Source of the DNA: Gammaproteobacteria bacterium
Lineage (GTDB): Bacteria > Pseudomonadota > Gammaproteobacteria > JAUZRS01
Assembly: GCA_030949385.1 (NCBI GenBank)
Contig: JAUZSP010000010.1
Coordinates: forward strand, 62,001 to 126,000
Direction: 5' to 3'
DNA: 64,000 bases
Positions 37,101-45,750 of this stretch are shown here, piece after piece; positions within the stretch are counted from its first letter, which is position 1; every line of letters starts with the position of its first letter. The notes under the pieces are model-generated. The model was not told where the DNA came from and ran no database searches. It saw only the letters and a list, made by a program, of their open reading frames with translations. The translations under genes were made by a program, and so were the position numbers.

Positions 37101-38631
37101 GTTAATGGATGCCTTGATGCCGGTGATGGGCGGGTTTGAAGCGTGCCGACGTATTCGTCGTTTGCCAGCGGCTGAGAATTTGCCGGTGTTGATTATCACA
37201 GCTCTGGATGATGAACACTCCATTGATAATGCCTTTGCTGCTGGAGCGACGGATTTTATTCCCAAACCGTTGCACTTTGCGGTGTTAAGACAGCGGGTCG
37301 TACGATTGTTAACCGCCAGTCGGGCAGAAAAACACGTACATCAATTGGCCTATCACGACACGTTAACGGGGTTGCCAAATCGAGCTCTGTTTATGGAGCG
37401 TATTCAAGAGCTGTTGGAGCATGGTGAAGAGAAGCGACGCTTTGCGGTGCTGTTTTTGGATCTGGATCGCTTTAAAAGCGTGAATGACACTTTGGGACAC
37501 GATGTGGGGGATTTGTTGCTGCAAGCGGTGGCGGAACGGCTGCTGCATTGTGTGCGCAGTGGCGATATGGTGGCACGTTTGGGCGGTGATGAGTTCACCA
37601 TTATTTTGGATAACATCGCTGAATTGGAACCGGTTGCCAAGGTGGCAGCAAAAATTTGTGAGGCGATTTCAAAGCCCTTTACGTTTACGGAACAGCCGGT
37701 GTATATCGGTACCAGCGTCGGTGTTGCCATTTATCCTGAGGATGGTAAAAACAGCATAGACCTGCTTAAACACGCCGATACGGCGATGTTTCGGGCTAAA
37801 GAGAAGGGCGGAGAGTTTCAATTTTATGAGCCGGGCATGGGAGCCATGATCAGTCAGCGGTTGAAATTGGAGCAGGATCTGCGCGGTGCTTTGGAACGAG
37901 GTGAATTTGTGCTTTATTACCAGCCGCAACGCAGTTTGAAGAGCGGTCGGATGGGGAGCATGGAAGCGTTGCTGCGCTGGCAGCATCCGAGCCGTGGTTT
38001 GATCTCTCCAGCGGAGTTTATTCCTTATTTAGAAGAGAGTGGTCTGATTGTCACGCTGGGAGAGTGGGTGTTGGATAACGCCTGTCAGCAAGCGCGTATT
38101 TGGTTGGATGAGGGTTATCAGGCGATTCGTATGGCGGTTAATCTTTCAGCTAAACAGTTGGATGAGGTGGCTCTGCTGGGGATCGTGAATAGCTGCTTGC
38201 AGAAAAATCGCCTTTCTGCTGATGCGCTTGAGTTGGAGATTACCGAAAGTGCGATGATGAAAGAGCCAGAAAATGTCATTACTACCTTGAGGGCACTGAA
38301 AAAAATGGGGGTGCAGTTGACCATTGACGATTTTGGTATTGGTTATTCCTCTTTGAGTTATCTCAAACGTTTTCCCGTTGACTGTTTGAAAGTGGATCGT
38401 ACTTTTGTTGAGGGGGTGATGACCGAGCAGACCGATGCTGAAATTCTGCGTGGCATTATCGCTTTGGCGCACGGTTTGGGTTTGAACGTGACCGCCGAAG
38501 GGGTGGAGTCTGCACAGCAAGAGCAATTTTTGCGGGAGTGTGGCTGCGATCAAATTCAGGGTTATTTTTTCAGTCGTCCTCTGCCCGCAACGGACATCGA
38601 GAGTCAGTTTTTGCAAAGAAATCCGGGGTAA
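34192..38631 (+). CDS. Giant hybrid histidine kinase with three receivers, Hpt, GGDEF and EAL domains
   Basis: A 1479-residue inner-membrane protein. Order: TM1 (~15-40), periplasmic sensor (~40-180), TM2 (~184-207), HAMP (~208-260), HisKA with SHDLRTPLNG (His ~280), HATPase (~390-510), receiver 1 (~513-635; DDS, MVDQEMP, but TP in place of the usual KP), receiver 2 (~656-775; complete), Hpt (~803-890; AHSVKGSARNLG, His ~850), receiver 3 (~923-1040; complete), GGDEF (~1050-1210; RSGD inhibitory site and RLGGDEF both present), EAL (~1236-1479; EALLRW, LELEITES, DDFGIGYSSL, LKVDR present). All phosphorelay steps and both c-di-GMP synthesis and breakdown are in one chain. It follows the TonB receptor and the binding protein, and likely senses what they bring. 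Confidence 0.9.
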   Translation: MHFTHISRWGFKQQLILAFTLGIFCLALISSLTISAYSSDGLRQQALEQGLKVTESFARQSALALLYESAENAKEAGRLALSFPDVVSVSIFQPNHKVLFSAGVKVADLQQDGDGAKLWLLLGRLEGETDQAWHFFAPVFSDNISDDSPFSVQAADPDLIGYTRLVMSKASLNRVLDEVFKVNLYISLLLAALLLSVLLAITTRVTKPLMELAGAMKRAQLGEKKVRSSVNGPQDIMLMEEAFNTMMDVLETRELELQKARDTALKSARLKGEFATNVSHDLRTPLNGVLGMLELLNSMGLTPKQQEYVEVALGSGRALLSLIEDILDFSRIEAGRLKSNNEDFNLREVQKDVVGLLAGQAQRKGLDISYLIESNVPTRLFGDAGRLRQILMNLLGNGIKFTEHGEVTVLVSVVSHKEQRYLLRFEVKDSGIGVSKEAQGRIFEPFSQADGSTTRRYGGTGLGLAICRQLVELLGGELGVESRVGRGSRFWFSLPMDAVDKQEEEYSSTLAGEKILVVDDSEVSRQFLQQTLERWGIQQHGVSCGHEALKALKVAAAIEKPYHVVMVDQEMPHMDGASLSHSIKADPKLSDTSVIMMIRRWQVGHETIQLVDAAGYIETPIEESALHDAIFNVLRPPQLLLKPLKTASVRSTVNFAKSVLVVEDNRANQQVALGMLQRLGCSVVLAGNGLQAIEQLAEHHFDALLMDCHMPELDGYEATLRIRAAEQSDRLPIIAMTANVGEAEVKRCYEVGMDDYLSKPLNLQTLKQSLARWFTDHNDVTSESVQPLVLSVKGGVASASLDHAFLDELRDSVGGSFSMLLTVFLEDTPIYLQALRNAIADQNTLEVANVAHSVKGSARNLGAKPMAEFAASLEILGREQQLGNAAELQRKLETEYHLVKVELESLSEVETEFESVSEVGDSFSVLVVDDDRGIRLALRTVLVGDGYQVKEASNGQQALALCERQLPDLVLMDALMPVMGGFEACRRIRRLPAAENLPVLIITALDDEHSIDNAFAAGATDFIPKPLHFAVLRQRVVRLLTASRAEKHVHQLAYHDTLTGLPNRALFMERIQELLEHGEEKRRFAVLFLDLDRFKSVNDTLGHDVGDLLLQAVAERLLHCVRSGDMVARLGGDEFTIILDNIAELEPVAKVAAKICEAISKPFTFTEQPVYIGTSVGVAIYPEDGKNSIDLLKHADTAMFRAKEKGGEFQFYEPGMGAMISQRLKLEQDLRGALERGEFVLYYQPQRSLKSGRMGSMEALLRWQHPSRGLISPAEFIPYLEESGLIVTLGEWVLDNACQQARIWLDEGYQAIRMAVNLSAKQLDEVALLGIVNSCLQKNRLSADALELEITESAMMKEPENVITTLRALKKMGVQLTIDDFGIGYSSLSYLKRFPVDCLKVDRTFVEGVMTEQTDAEILRGIIALAHGLGLNVTAEGVESAQQEQFLRECGCDQIQGYFFSRPLPATDIESQFLQRNPG

Positions 38632-39141
38632 TCAGCTCTCAGGTGGATCTCCATCGGGTTTGGGTTTGGACTTTTTACGTCGTCGCCAGCGGGTTTCAAC
38701 CGCATTAATTTCAGCTAAAAATTTCTCGTAGGGTAAGTTATCCAGCTCTTGGAACTGGGTTATGGCCTGTTCCAGCAGAGTAAAAATATCCTCTATGATT
38801 CCTTCGTTTTTCTCATTTTGCAGCACATTTCGTAGACCACGCAAACCGCCTGTTTGTACCTTGATCTCTTTTGAGTGCGGCAGTGGTCCTTCGATTTGGC
38901 TCAGTTGCAAAGTGAAACGGGCGTTGTGGCGCAGTAGTTTGAGCAGTTGCTGACAGCGTGGCTGAGCGCTGGCTGATTGGCAGCTAAGACCACTGCGATC
39001 CGCAATGCGAAACTGCTGAGCATGGCGGCATTGACTGTGACGCGCCAGCTGCGTTTTTTCAAACGGACAAGGCCGATAGCTGAGGGCGTGGTAGGCTTTT
39101 TTTAAATTCAGGTTCGTCCATAAAAAGACTACTTTTCCCAC
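38632..39141 (-). CDS. Conserved hypothetical protein with four N-terminal cysteines
   Basis: A 169-residue protein. The N-terminal half has cysteines at about 25, 38, 54 and 62 (YRPCPFEKTQLARHSQC, then GLSCQSASAQPRCQQLL), spaced as in a zinc or Fe-S site; the second half is helical with a strongly basic end (RWRRRKKSKPKPDGD). The pattern resembles an unnamed proteobacterial family, but I give no function. The start overlaps the end of the next minus-strand gene by 13 bp, so the two are probably cotranscribed. It is convergent with the giant kinase gene, with stops adjacent. Confidence 0.6.
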   Translation of the reverse strand: MGKVVFLWTNLNLKKAYHALSYRPCPFEKTQLARHSQCRHAQQFRIADRSGLSCQSASAQPRCQQLLKLLRHNARFTLQLSQIEGPLPHSKEIKVQTGGLRGLRNVLQNEKNEGIIEDIFTLLEQAITQFQELDNLPYEKFLAEINAVETRWRRRKKSKPKPDGDPPES

Positions 39142-39368
39142 TCTTGCAAAATGGGCGCTTCGCGTTTTTCCATGAGCTGTTCTTCTGCTTGCAGGGCGTT
39201 GGCGGCAAAGACCACTTGATAACTTTGGCGACTGTCGCTGGCCAATTTTTTACGTTGCTCTTTAAGGTGATTTTTGGCTTCGCGGTAGTTTTCAAAGGTC
39301 GCTTCTAACTTAAGCTGCTTTAAAATATCGGTAGGGCCTGGGGTAACTTGGTAGACATAGTAGGGCAT
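39129..39368 (-). CDS. Small conserved hypothetical protein
   Basis: From ATG 39368 the product is 79 residues (MPYYVYQVTPGP...), a mixed strand-helix protein with a central coiled-coil-like charged helix (YREAKNHLKEQRKKLASD). A longer frame starts at 39473 but its extra 35 residues look like non-coding translation. The YYVYQV opening and the length match small uncharacterised proteobacterial proteins. It precedes and overlaps the four-cysteine gene. No function is assigned. Confidence 0.6.
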   Translation of the reverse strand: MPYYVYQVTPGPTDILKQLKLEATFENYREAKNHLKEQRKKLASDSRQSYQVVFAANALQAEEQLMEKREAPILQEWEK

Positions 39369-39578
39369 GTTTATTCTCGATTTATAAAGGTGAGTAACCG
39401 TTGTGGTGGAAGTATACCCGCAACGAGGCCTCTGACAAAGTGGCTGAAAGAGGCGTTGCATGAGACGCCCCATCTGCTTTTTTCAGGCTTTGGTAAGATT
39501 GTTGCTGGTGTGGTGAGACAGACATTCTGGAAACTTCCATAATGCGCCTAGATTTTTTTTGATGGGGGTTTTAGGCCA

Positions 39579-40358
39579 ATGGAAATAAGAAGAACGAATT
39601 TATATCGCTGTCTCCTCTGGGCGGTTGTTTTAGCCGTTTCAGCGTGCAGTGAATACGATCTCAGTCAAGATCAGACCCTGCCATCGCTGCTGAGTACAAC
39701 GGCCAGCAACGATGCGATTGTGCTGCAATTTGATGAAATCATTGAGGCGTCGAGTTTGAGTTATCAGACCTTTACGCTGCACGATGATAGGCAGCGTGAT
39801 CTGACCAGAAATGGGCAGTTTTATTTGTTTGATGAGTTTATTGAGCTGCGCGCACCGCACTTGCTGCAAAGTGGAAAAAGTTATCAAGTGACGCTGTCCG
39901 GTTTGACCGATAGGGCAGCCAACCCTTTGCCAAAAGTGGTGGTCAGTGTAACGCCAGAGGCAGCGGTGGTTAACAGTGTGGTGGTGCTTGATCAGCGTGC
40001 GCCATCGTTGCTTTCGCACATACCTGAGGCGGATGCGAGTGCGGTTGAGTTAAGCCAGTCGCTGGTGCTTAATTTTAGTGAAGCGATGAGCTGTGCTAGC
40101 TTGCAAGGGGCTTTGACTCTGTCGGGCGTTGATACTGAATTAACGTCTTGCCAAGGGAGGCGAGTGGTTTATAGGCCGCTTGAACCGTTGCAAAGGGAGG
40201 CTCGTTACGAGGCGGTGTTGCTGGGAGCAACGGATTTGGCTGGTAATCTATTGCCGTTTGCCAACTGGAGTTTTTCCACCGAAGGTTCGTTTGTGTCTGA
40301 GAGGGATGCCGACGTTGATGAAGAGTGTGATGAGCTGTGTGAAGAGGAGGATCGTTAG
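39579..40358 (+). CDS. Lipoprotein with two Ig-like (Big_5/SbsA type) domains
   Basis: A 259-residue exported protein: lipobox LAVSAC (Cys ~24), Ig-like domain 1 (~32-130: LQFDEIIEASSLSY, GKSYQVTLSGLTDRAANPL) and domain 2 (~140-240: LVLNFSEAMSCASLQ, RYEAVLLGATDLAGNLLPF), then an acidic tail with two Cys (DEECDELCEEEDR). The same two domains open the next gene, so the two are paralogues. A pair of Cys (MSCA...TSCQ) is conserved between them and may form a disulfide. Probably a cell-surface or outer-membrane adhesin or stalk; no enzyme domain is present. Confidence 0.75.
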   Translation: MEIRRTNLYRCLLWAVVLAVSACSEYDLSQDQTLPSLLSTTASNDAIVLQFDEIIEASSLSYQTFTLHDDRQRDLTRNGQFYLFDEFIELRAPHLLQSGKSYQVTLSGLTDRAANPLPKVVVSVTPEAAVVNSVVVLDQRAPSLLSHIPEADASAVELSQSLVLNFSEAMSCASLQGALTLSGVDTELTSCQGRRVVYRPLEPLQREARYEAVLLGATDLAGNLLPFANWSFSTEGSFVSERDADVDEECDELCEEEDR

Positions 40359-40468
40359 CGGTACTGTGTGAGGTTGTGAGGGAGATCAAGCTTTAGACGT
40401 TGGGTGGGTTTTTATAGTCGAGAGTGTGAACTGGGCAATAAAAAGGGAAAGGTGGACGGGTATTCTGG

Positions 40469-40491
40469 TATCTTAAGTATTTGTTAAGATA
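40469..40491. promoter_or_regulatory. Perfect dyad TATCTTAA-N7-TTAAGATA upstream of the phosphatase lipoprotein gene
   Basis: Eight-base perfect inverted repeats TATCTTAA (40469-40476) and TTAAGATA (40484-40491) are separated by seven bases, 58 bp upstream of the ATG at 40549. There is no T-run, so this is unlikely to be a terminator for the preceding gene. A dimeric regulator site is plausible; it does not resemble a Pho box. Confidence 0.35.
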
Positions 40492-40548
40492 TGTGTCGTG
40501 AGATTTACGTTTGTTTTGCGGTCGGCGTGGCACTTAAGGAGTGGGATG

Positions 40549-43500
40549 ATGAGCATAGATTGGAAAGATAATTCTGGAATGCTGTCGAAAGGGTGTCGTC
40601 TGCTGAGTTGGTTGCCCCTGTTATTGATTGTCGGTTGTGGCTCCTCGAATCCTCCAGCGACGGGGAATGCGGATAAAACAGCACCCAAAGTACTGGCCAT
40701 TAAGGCGGATTTGCAGAAGATTGAGGTTCAATTTGATGAGCCGATCAGTGCCGCTTCCCTCAGTTCGTTGTCATTTTCCGTGTTGGATGGCGGTGGTGAG
40801 TCGATTGCCAATAATGGTGAGTTTCGCATTGTTGATAACCGTATTTTCTTTTTGACCGGCCAAGATTTTGTTGTGGGTCAGAATTACAACGTGACGTTGT
40901 CTGGTTTGAGCGATCAAGCGGGTAATACGATTATCCCTGTGACGTTGACGGTGACCCCCAGTGTGGATACCAGCGTTACGGGAGGGGTCGATAATTTGGT
41001 GCCGGTAGTGACCTCGCGTACGCCGGGGATTAATGCCAGTGGTATTGCGGTTGATCAGATTGTTAGTGTTAGTTTTAGTGAGCCAATGGATTGCAGTACG
41101 CTTGAAAATACGTTTACGATTTTTGGTTTGCACGGCGGTCAAGTGGTGTGTACGGGCAATAGCGCAGTCTACCAGCCACCGAGTTCGTTGCAGGCGAACA
41201 CACGTTATACCGTCGCCTTGGTTGACGCTGCTGATCCAGCCGGTAATAAAATCAACAACATCAGTTGGAGTTTCACGACTGCGGCAGCGGGGTGGTTCTA
41301 CGGGGGGTGGAAACGGTGGCTCTGGAGGTGGCGGGACTGTGGGTTCTGGAAACGGTGGCGGCTCCACCGGTGGTGGCACAGCACCTCCGGTCAGACCGGC
41401 AGATCCAACCACGCCAGGCGTAGGAACGGGACGCAGTTATTACGTTGCGACCAACGGCAATAATGCAGCCGATGGCAGTTTGGCCAATCCGCTGTTAACC
41501 CTCAAAGAAGCCGTGAGTCGGGTTGCTCCAGGAGATGTCATTGAGATTCGAGCAGGCAGTTATGCGGGGGTGAGAATAGATCCGATTCATGCTGGGCTGG
41601 CCAATGCTTGGATTACCATGCGTCCCTATCAAAATGAGCACGTTGTACTTGATGGCGGTCGCTCAGAGACCATTTATTTTTGGCTGAAAACAGGTACGAC
41701 TGCCACTCCTATGTACTGGCGAATTGAGGGCTTGGAGATTATTGGTGGTGGTACTTACGCGGTACAGATTGAAAACCCCAATGTGGTGTTGATTAATAAC
41801 GATCTGCACAGCGCGCCCAATGACATCATTAAGGTGAATAACAAAGCCGATAACGTGGTGATCGCGAATAATAAAATTCATGATAATTTAGGTTGGGCGA
41901 CTTTGGCAGCACAAAACCCACCCAATTCTCAGACTGTTAATCCGCGTCCGGCCAACGCTCAAGGGGTTGATTGTGTCGGGGTGAAAAATCTCTGGGTGGT
42001 GAACAATCACGTTTACAATATTCCCTCCATTGGCATTTATTGCAAAGGCAATGCGCGTAACGCTCTGATTGAAAATAACTTGGTAGAAAATGTGTATGCA
42101 GAAGGCATTATGCTCGGTCAGCAGACCGATGCCATTCTTCTGACCGATGGTTCTTATGAAACCTACGATGGTGTGATTCGTAACAATGTCATTATGAATA
42201 CGCAAGAGTCTTGTTTGGCGACCTCTTCCTCACGGGATGTAAAGATCTATAACAACACCTGTTATAACGCCGCCAGCAACCGCCATGCGGCCATTCATAT
42301 TTCGAATCAATCGGAGATTAGTGAGTCAGACGTTTGGTATTAATATCAATATTTTTAATAATATTATTATTGGTACCGGCGCTCGTTCGGTGCTTAAGAT
42401 TGATTACCGTTCTTTGGTCACGGATGCAGAGCTGCACATGGACAATAATCTTTATTGGAATGTGGACGGTTCTTCTCCTACATTAATTTGGAAAGACAAG
42501 CTGGGAGATACAGCGGTTTCTTTTAGTGAATGGGTGGCGCGCAGCGGTGTGGATCAAAACAGTCTGGCCACAGATCCTCTGTTTGTTAATGTCAGCGGCG
42601 GTGATTATCGTTTGAGTGATAACAGCCCTGCTTTGGATGTGGGCGCTGATTTAAGCACAGATGTACCGAAAGATTTTGCCAATACGCCGCGTCCGCAAGG
42701 CAGTGGTTGGGACATCGGTGCATTTGAAAGCAGTGTGGGTTTGACCGTCAGCAGCGGTGGCACAACCGGTACGGGTGGCGGCGCTGCCGGTGGTGGCGGC
42801 AGCGTGGTGGCGGACATCAGTGGTTTGGCTACCGAGATGCCGACCGCTGCGGGTAAACCTATTTTGCGTCGTTACCCCTATATTCAAGGCTTTACTTCGG
42901 ATCATTTGAAGGTGATCTGGGGTACCGAGAATCCGGGTAAAGCGACCATTACTTATCGAAAATTAAGTGACAGCAATTTTCAGACGGTGATTGCAGTATC
43001 CACTTCTAATAGTCGCAGCTATTTTTATCAAAAAGCGGATTTAATCGGTTTGCAGGCAGACACCCAATACGTTTATAACTTGTATCATAATGATGTTTTA
43101 TTGGTTAAAGAGATGACCTTTAAAACCCTGCCCGATACCAATGCCAATGGAGTGAGCTTTTTGGTTATTGGTGACAGCGGTACTCGTTACAGCCAACCGC
43201 GTGGGGTGCGTGATCAGATGTCACGTAAAGACAGCACCGGTAATTTTTATTACCCGCATGACTTTATTGTGGGGGTAGGTGATCTGGCTTACAGCAGCAC
43301 GGGTTTTATTGATGGAGTGTTACAAAAATTGGATGACGGCACGCCAGAGACCTTTGATTTTAATTTCTTTGATCTGATGAGCGGCAAAGCCAATGTGGCA
43401 TCGCTTAATCCGGCGGAGGTCTCGATTCTCTCGCGACGGCCTTTTTTTGGTACTTTGGGAAATCATGAGTACGGTAATAATGCCAGCAATATTCCGACGG

Positions 43501-44261
43501 GATTTACCGAATCATTTGAGTTCCCCGTAATGATGGGCATTCCGCCAGAAGACGCAGAGCATTATTACAGCTTTGATGTTGGGAACGCCCATTTCATTAT
43601 GTTGGATACGGAAAAATTTGTTCCCAGAGACCCAGCGGTGTTGCGTTTACCGGCGATGTTGGCTTGGTTGGAAGCGGATTTACAGGCGAGTACGAAGCCG
43701 TGGAAAATGGCCTTTTTTCATCACTCTATTTTCTCTTCGGGTAAACACGGTTACGCCGCTGATAAACGCGAGAACGTCGATATGAGAAAAAAACTCTCCA
43801 CCTTATTTCAGCAGTACGGAGTGAAATTGGTGCTGTTTGGCCATGAACATGCCTCGCAACGCAGCGTGCCACTGAAAGTGGATGGCGCAACAGGGCGCAT
43901 CGTGCGTAACGCCGACGGGTCGATTGATCAAACGAATGGGGTGACCTACGTTTTGAGCGGCCATGGCGGTAAAGATCACCATCAGCGTGAGACCAGCCCG
44001 ACGATTCCGAATACGCCAGAGTGGGATAAGCAGGTGAGAGAGTCTGGGGTGGGGCATGATTTTACCGCCACCAATGTACAGACCGGCGAACCGGTGTTGT
44101 TTGATGATCCACGACGCAATCAAGTCAGTGGCCAGACGGATCAGCCGGAGTTTCCGTTGGATCGCTGGGGATTTGTGCATGTGGTGGTGGAGGGCAATAC
44201 GGTGCGGGTGGGCAGCTACAACCGCAGCGGTGATATTTTGGATGAATTTACTTTGAATTGA
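40549..44261 (+). pseudogene. Giant lipoprotein: Ig-like, beta-helix and purple-acid-phosphatase domains, two apparent frame breaks
   Basis: Start ATG 40549 with AAGGAG; lipobox IVGC (Cys codon 40636). Two Ig-like domains (40675-41285), a glycine-rich linker, a right-handed parallel beta-helix (41436-42750; repeated turns such as NNDLHSAPNDIIKVNNKAD), a second glycine linker (42752-42820), a fibronectin-III-like domain (42858-43140) and a metallophosphoesterase (43159-44200). The last has GDSG, GDLAY, GNHEYG, FFHHSIF and GHEH, the purple acid phosphatase set including the GDxxY tyrosine. Breaks: GGGG at 41289-41292 (three G would continue) and TTT at 42333-42335 (two T would continue). Repaired, it is about 1236 residues. 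Probably a surface-anchored phosphatase or nuclease. Confidence 0.85.
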
Positions 44262-44299
44262 TTTCTTGAAAGAGAGCAGGGTGCATATGGAATGCGCCC

Positions 44300-45649
44300 C
44301 TAGCGCACGCTTTCAATTTTGCTGATGACGTTTCCTGCTGCAAATTGGGTCTCAATCTGATCACCTACGTTCAGGTTTTGGCTGTGGCTGATGATCTTTT
44401 GATCGGTCAAACGACGGCTGATGCTGTAACCCCTTCCTAAGGTGGCCAGTGGGCTGACGGCCTGTAGGGTTCGACTTAGAGCGGACAATTTGAGTCGTTG
44501 CTGTTGCAGTTGTTTTTCTTGCGTGTTTTCAAGGCGTTGCTGTAGTTGACTTAATAGGGTGTGCTGTTGTTGCAGTTTTTTGTGGGGTGAGTGATTGCTG
44601 AGGCGTTCACTGAGTTGAAATAGGTGTGTTTTGTGTTGTTGCAATTGTCGGTTTATGTGTCGGTTTAGGCGGGCTTCGAGCTGATCCAGTTGTTGTGTTT
44701 GGCGTTGAATCTGTTGCTGAGGGTGTTGAAGTAGCAGGCGTTTTTGCAGCGTGTTGAGCCGATTTTTGGCGTGTTGTTGTTGCTGTTTTAGCAGCTGAAT
44801 AAGGCGTTGCTGCTGGTTTTGAATCTGTTGTTGGAGTTCCTTTTGATCTGGAGTGGCCAGTTCAGCAGCAGCGGAAGGGGTGGGTGCGCGCAGATCGGCA
44901 ACAAAATCGCTGATGGTAAAGTCAATTTCATGACCAATACCGCTGATGATTGGCAGGGAGCAGTCAAAAATAGCTTGGGCAACGATCTCTTCATTAAACG
45001 GCCACAGGTCTTCCAAACTGCCACCTCCACGCACCAACAACAGCAGATCACATTCGGCGCGTTGCTGAGCCAGTTGCAGTGCGCTGACGATTTCGGCGGC
45101 GGCCTTTTGGCCTTGCACCGCACAGGGGTAGATGATCACCGGTAGGCTGGGGTAGCGGCGCTGCAAAACGTGCAGCACGTCGTGCAGCGCCGCCCCTTTG
45201 CTGGAGGTGATGACCCCCAATTGTTTGGGAAACGCGGGCAGGCTTTGTTTCTGTTCTGGCGCAAACAATCCTTCGGCTTGCAGAGCGGTTTTTAGTGCTT
45301 CAAATTTGCGTTGCAGCAGGCCGCTGCCAACCTCTTCCAGTTGATCAACAATAAATTGGTAATCACCCCGAGGTTCGTAAAGGCTTATTTTGCCTCGTGC
45401 CAGCACCTGTAGGCCGTTTTTTGGCGTACAGCTTAGGTAGCGACTGCGACCCTTAAACAGCGCGCAGCGGATCTGAGCCTTGCTGTCTTTAAGAGTGAAA
45501 TAACAGTGGCCAGAGGCAGCGCGGAGGAAATTTGAGATCTCTCCCTCGACCCAAATTTGGCTAAAATGGTTTTCCAGCAGTTCACGGCTTTGGCGATTGA
45601 GCTGGGTGATGCTCAGTGGTCGAGAGGGAATGGTTCTGGTGTTGAGCAT
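44300..45649 (-). CDS. xseA: Exodeoxyribonuclease VII large subunit
   Basis: Degrades single-stranded DNA to oligonucleotides together with XseB. The 449-residue protein has an N-terminal OB fold (SQIWVEGEISNFLRAASGHCYF at ~30-52) and a catalytic domain at ~120-300 containing the VITSSKGAALHDVL, RGGGSLEDLWPFNEE and SGIGHEIDFTISD motifs. A very long glutamine-rich coiled coil (~270-400) follows, as in family members. It is convergent with the phosphatase gene. The Gln-rich stretch is notably repetitive (QQQRLIQLLKQQQQH) but within family variation. Confidence 0.96.
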   Translation of the reverse strand: MLNTRTIPSRPLSITQLNRQSRELLENHFSQIWVEGEISNFLRAASGHCYFTLKDSKAQIRCALFKGRSRYLSCTPKNGLQVLARGKISLYEPRGDYQFIVDQLEEVGSGLLQRKFEALKTALQAEGLFAPEQKQSLPAFPKQLGVITSSKGAALHDVLHVLQRRYPSLPVIIYPCAVQGQKAAAEIVSALQLAQQRAECDLLLLVRGGGSLEDLWPFNEEIVAQAIFDCSLPIISGIGHEIDFTISDFVADLRAPTPSAAAELATPDQKELQQQIQNQQQRLIQLLKQQQQHAKNRLNTLQKRLLLQHPQQQIQRQTQQLDQLEARLNRHINRQLQQHKTHLFQLSERLSNHSPHKKLQQQHTLLSQLQQRLENTQEKQLQQQRLKLSALSRTLQAVSPLATLGRGYSISRRLTDQKIISHSQNLNVGDQIETQFAAGNVISKIESVR

Positions 45650-45750
45650 GATTTTGGGATTACGGCATGAGTGGTTTTCGATAGATCAGGATCATAACGA
45701 GTTTGTTGAGAGGGGGGAAGGCGAGTGATGGGTTTAGTTGCCCGTTGTGC

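Noticed and set aside
39452-39475. Terminator-like hairpin GGCGT/ACGCC before the first Ig lipoprotein
   Set aside because: Stem of only five pairs, and the T-run begins about nine bases later; too weak to report.
44500-44850. Gln-rich repeat in xseA as a slippage-prone tract
   Set aside because: The codons are mixed CAG/CAA in a normal coiled coil of the family, not a pure repeat.
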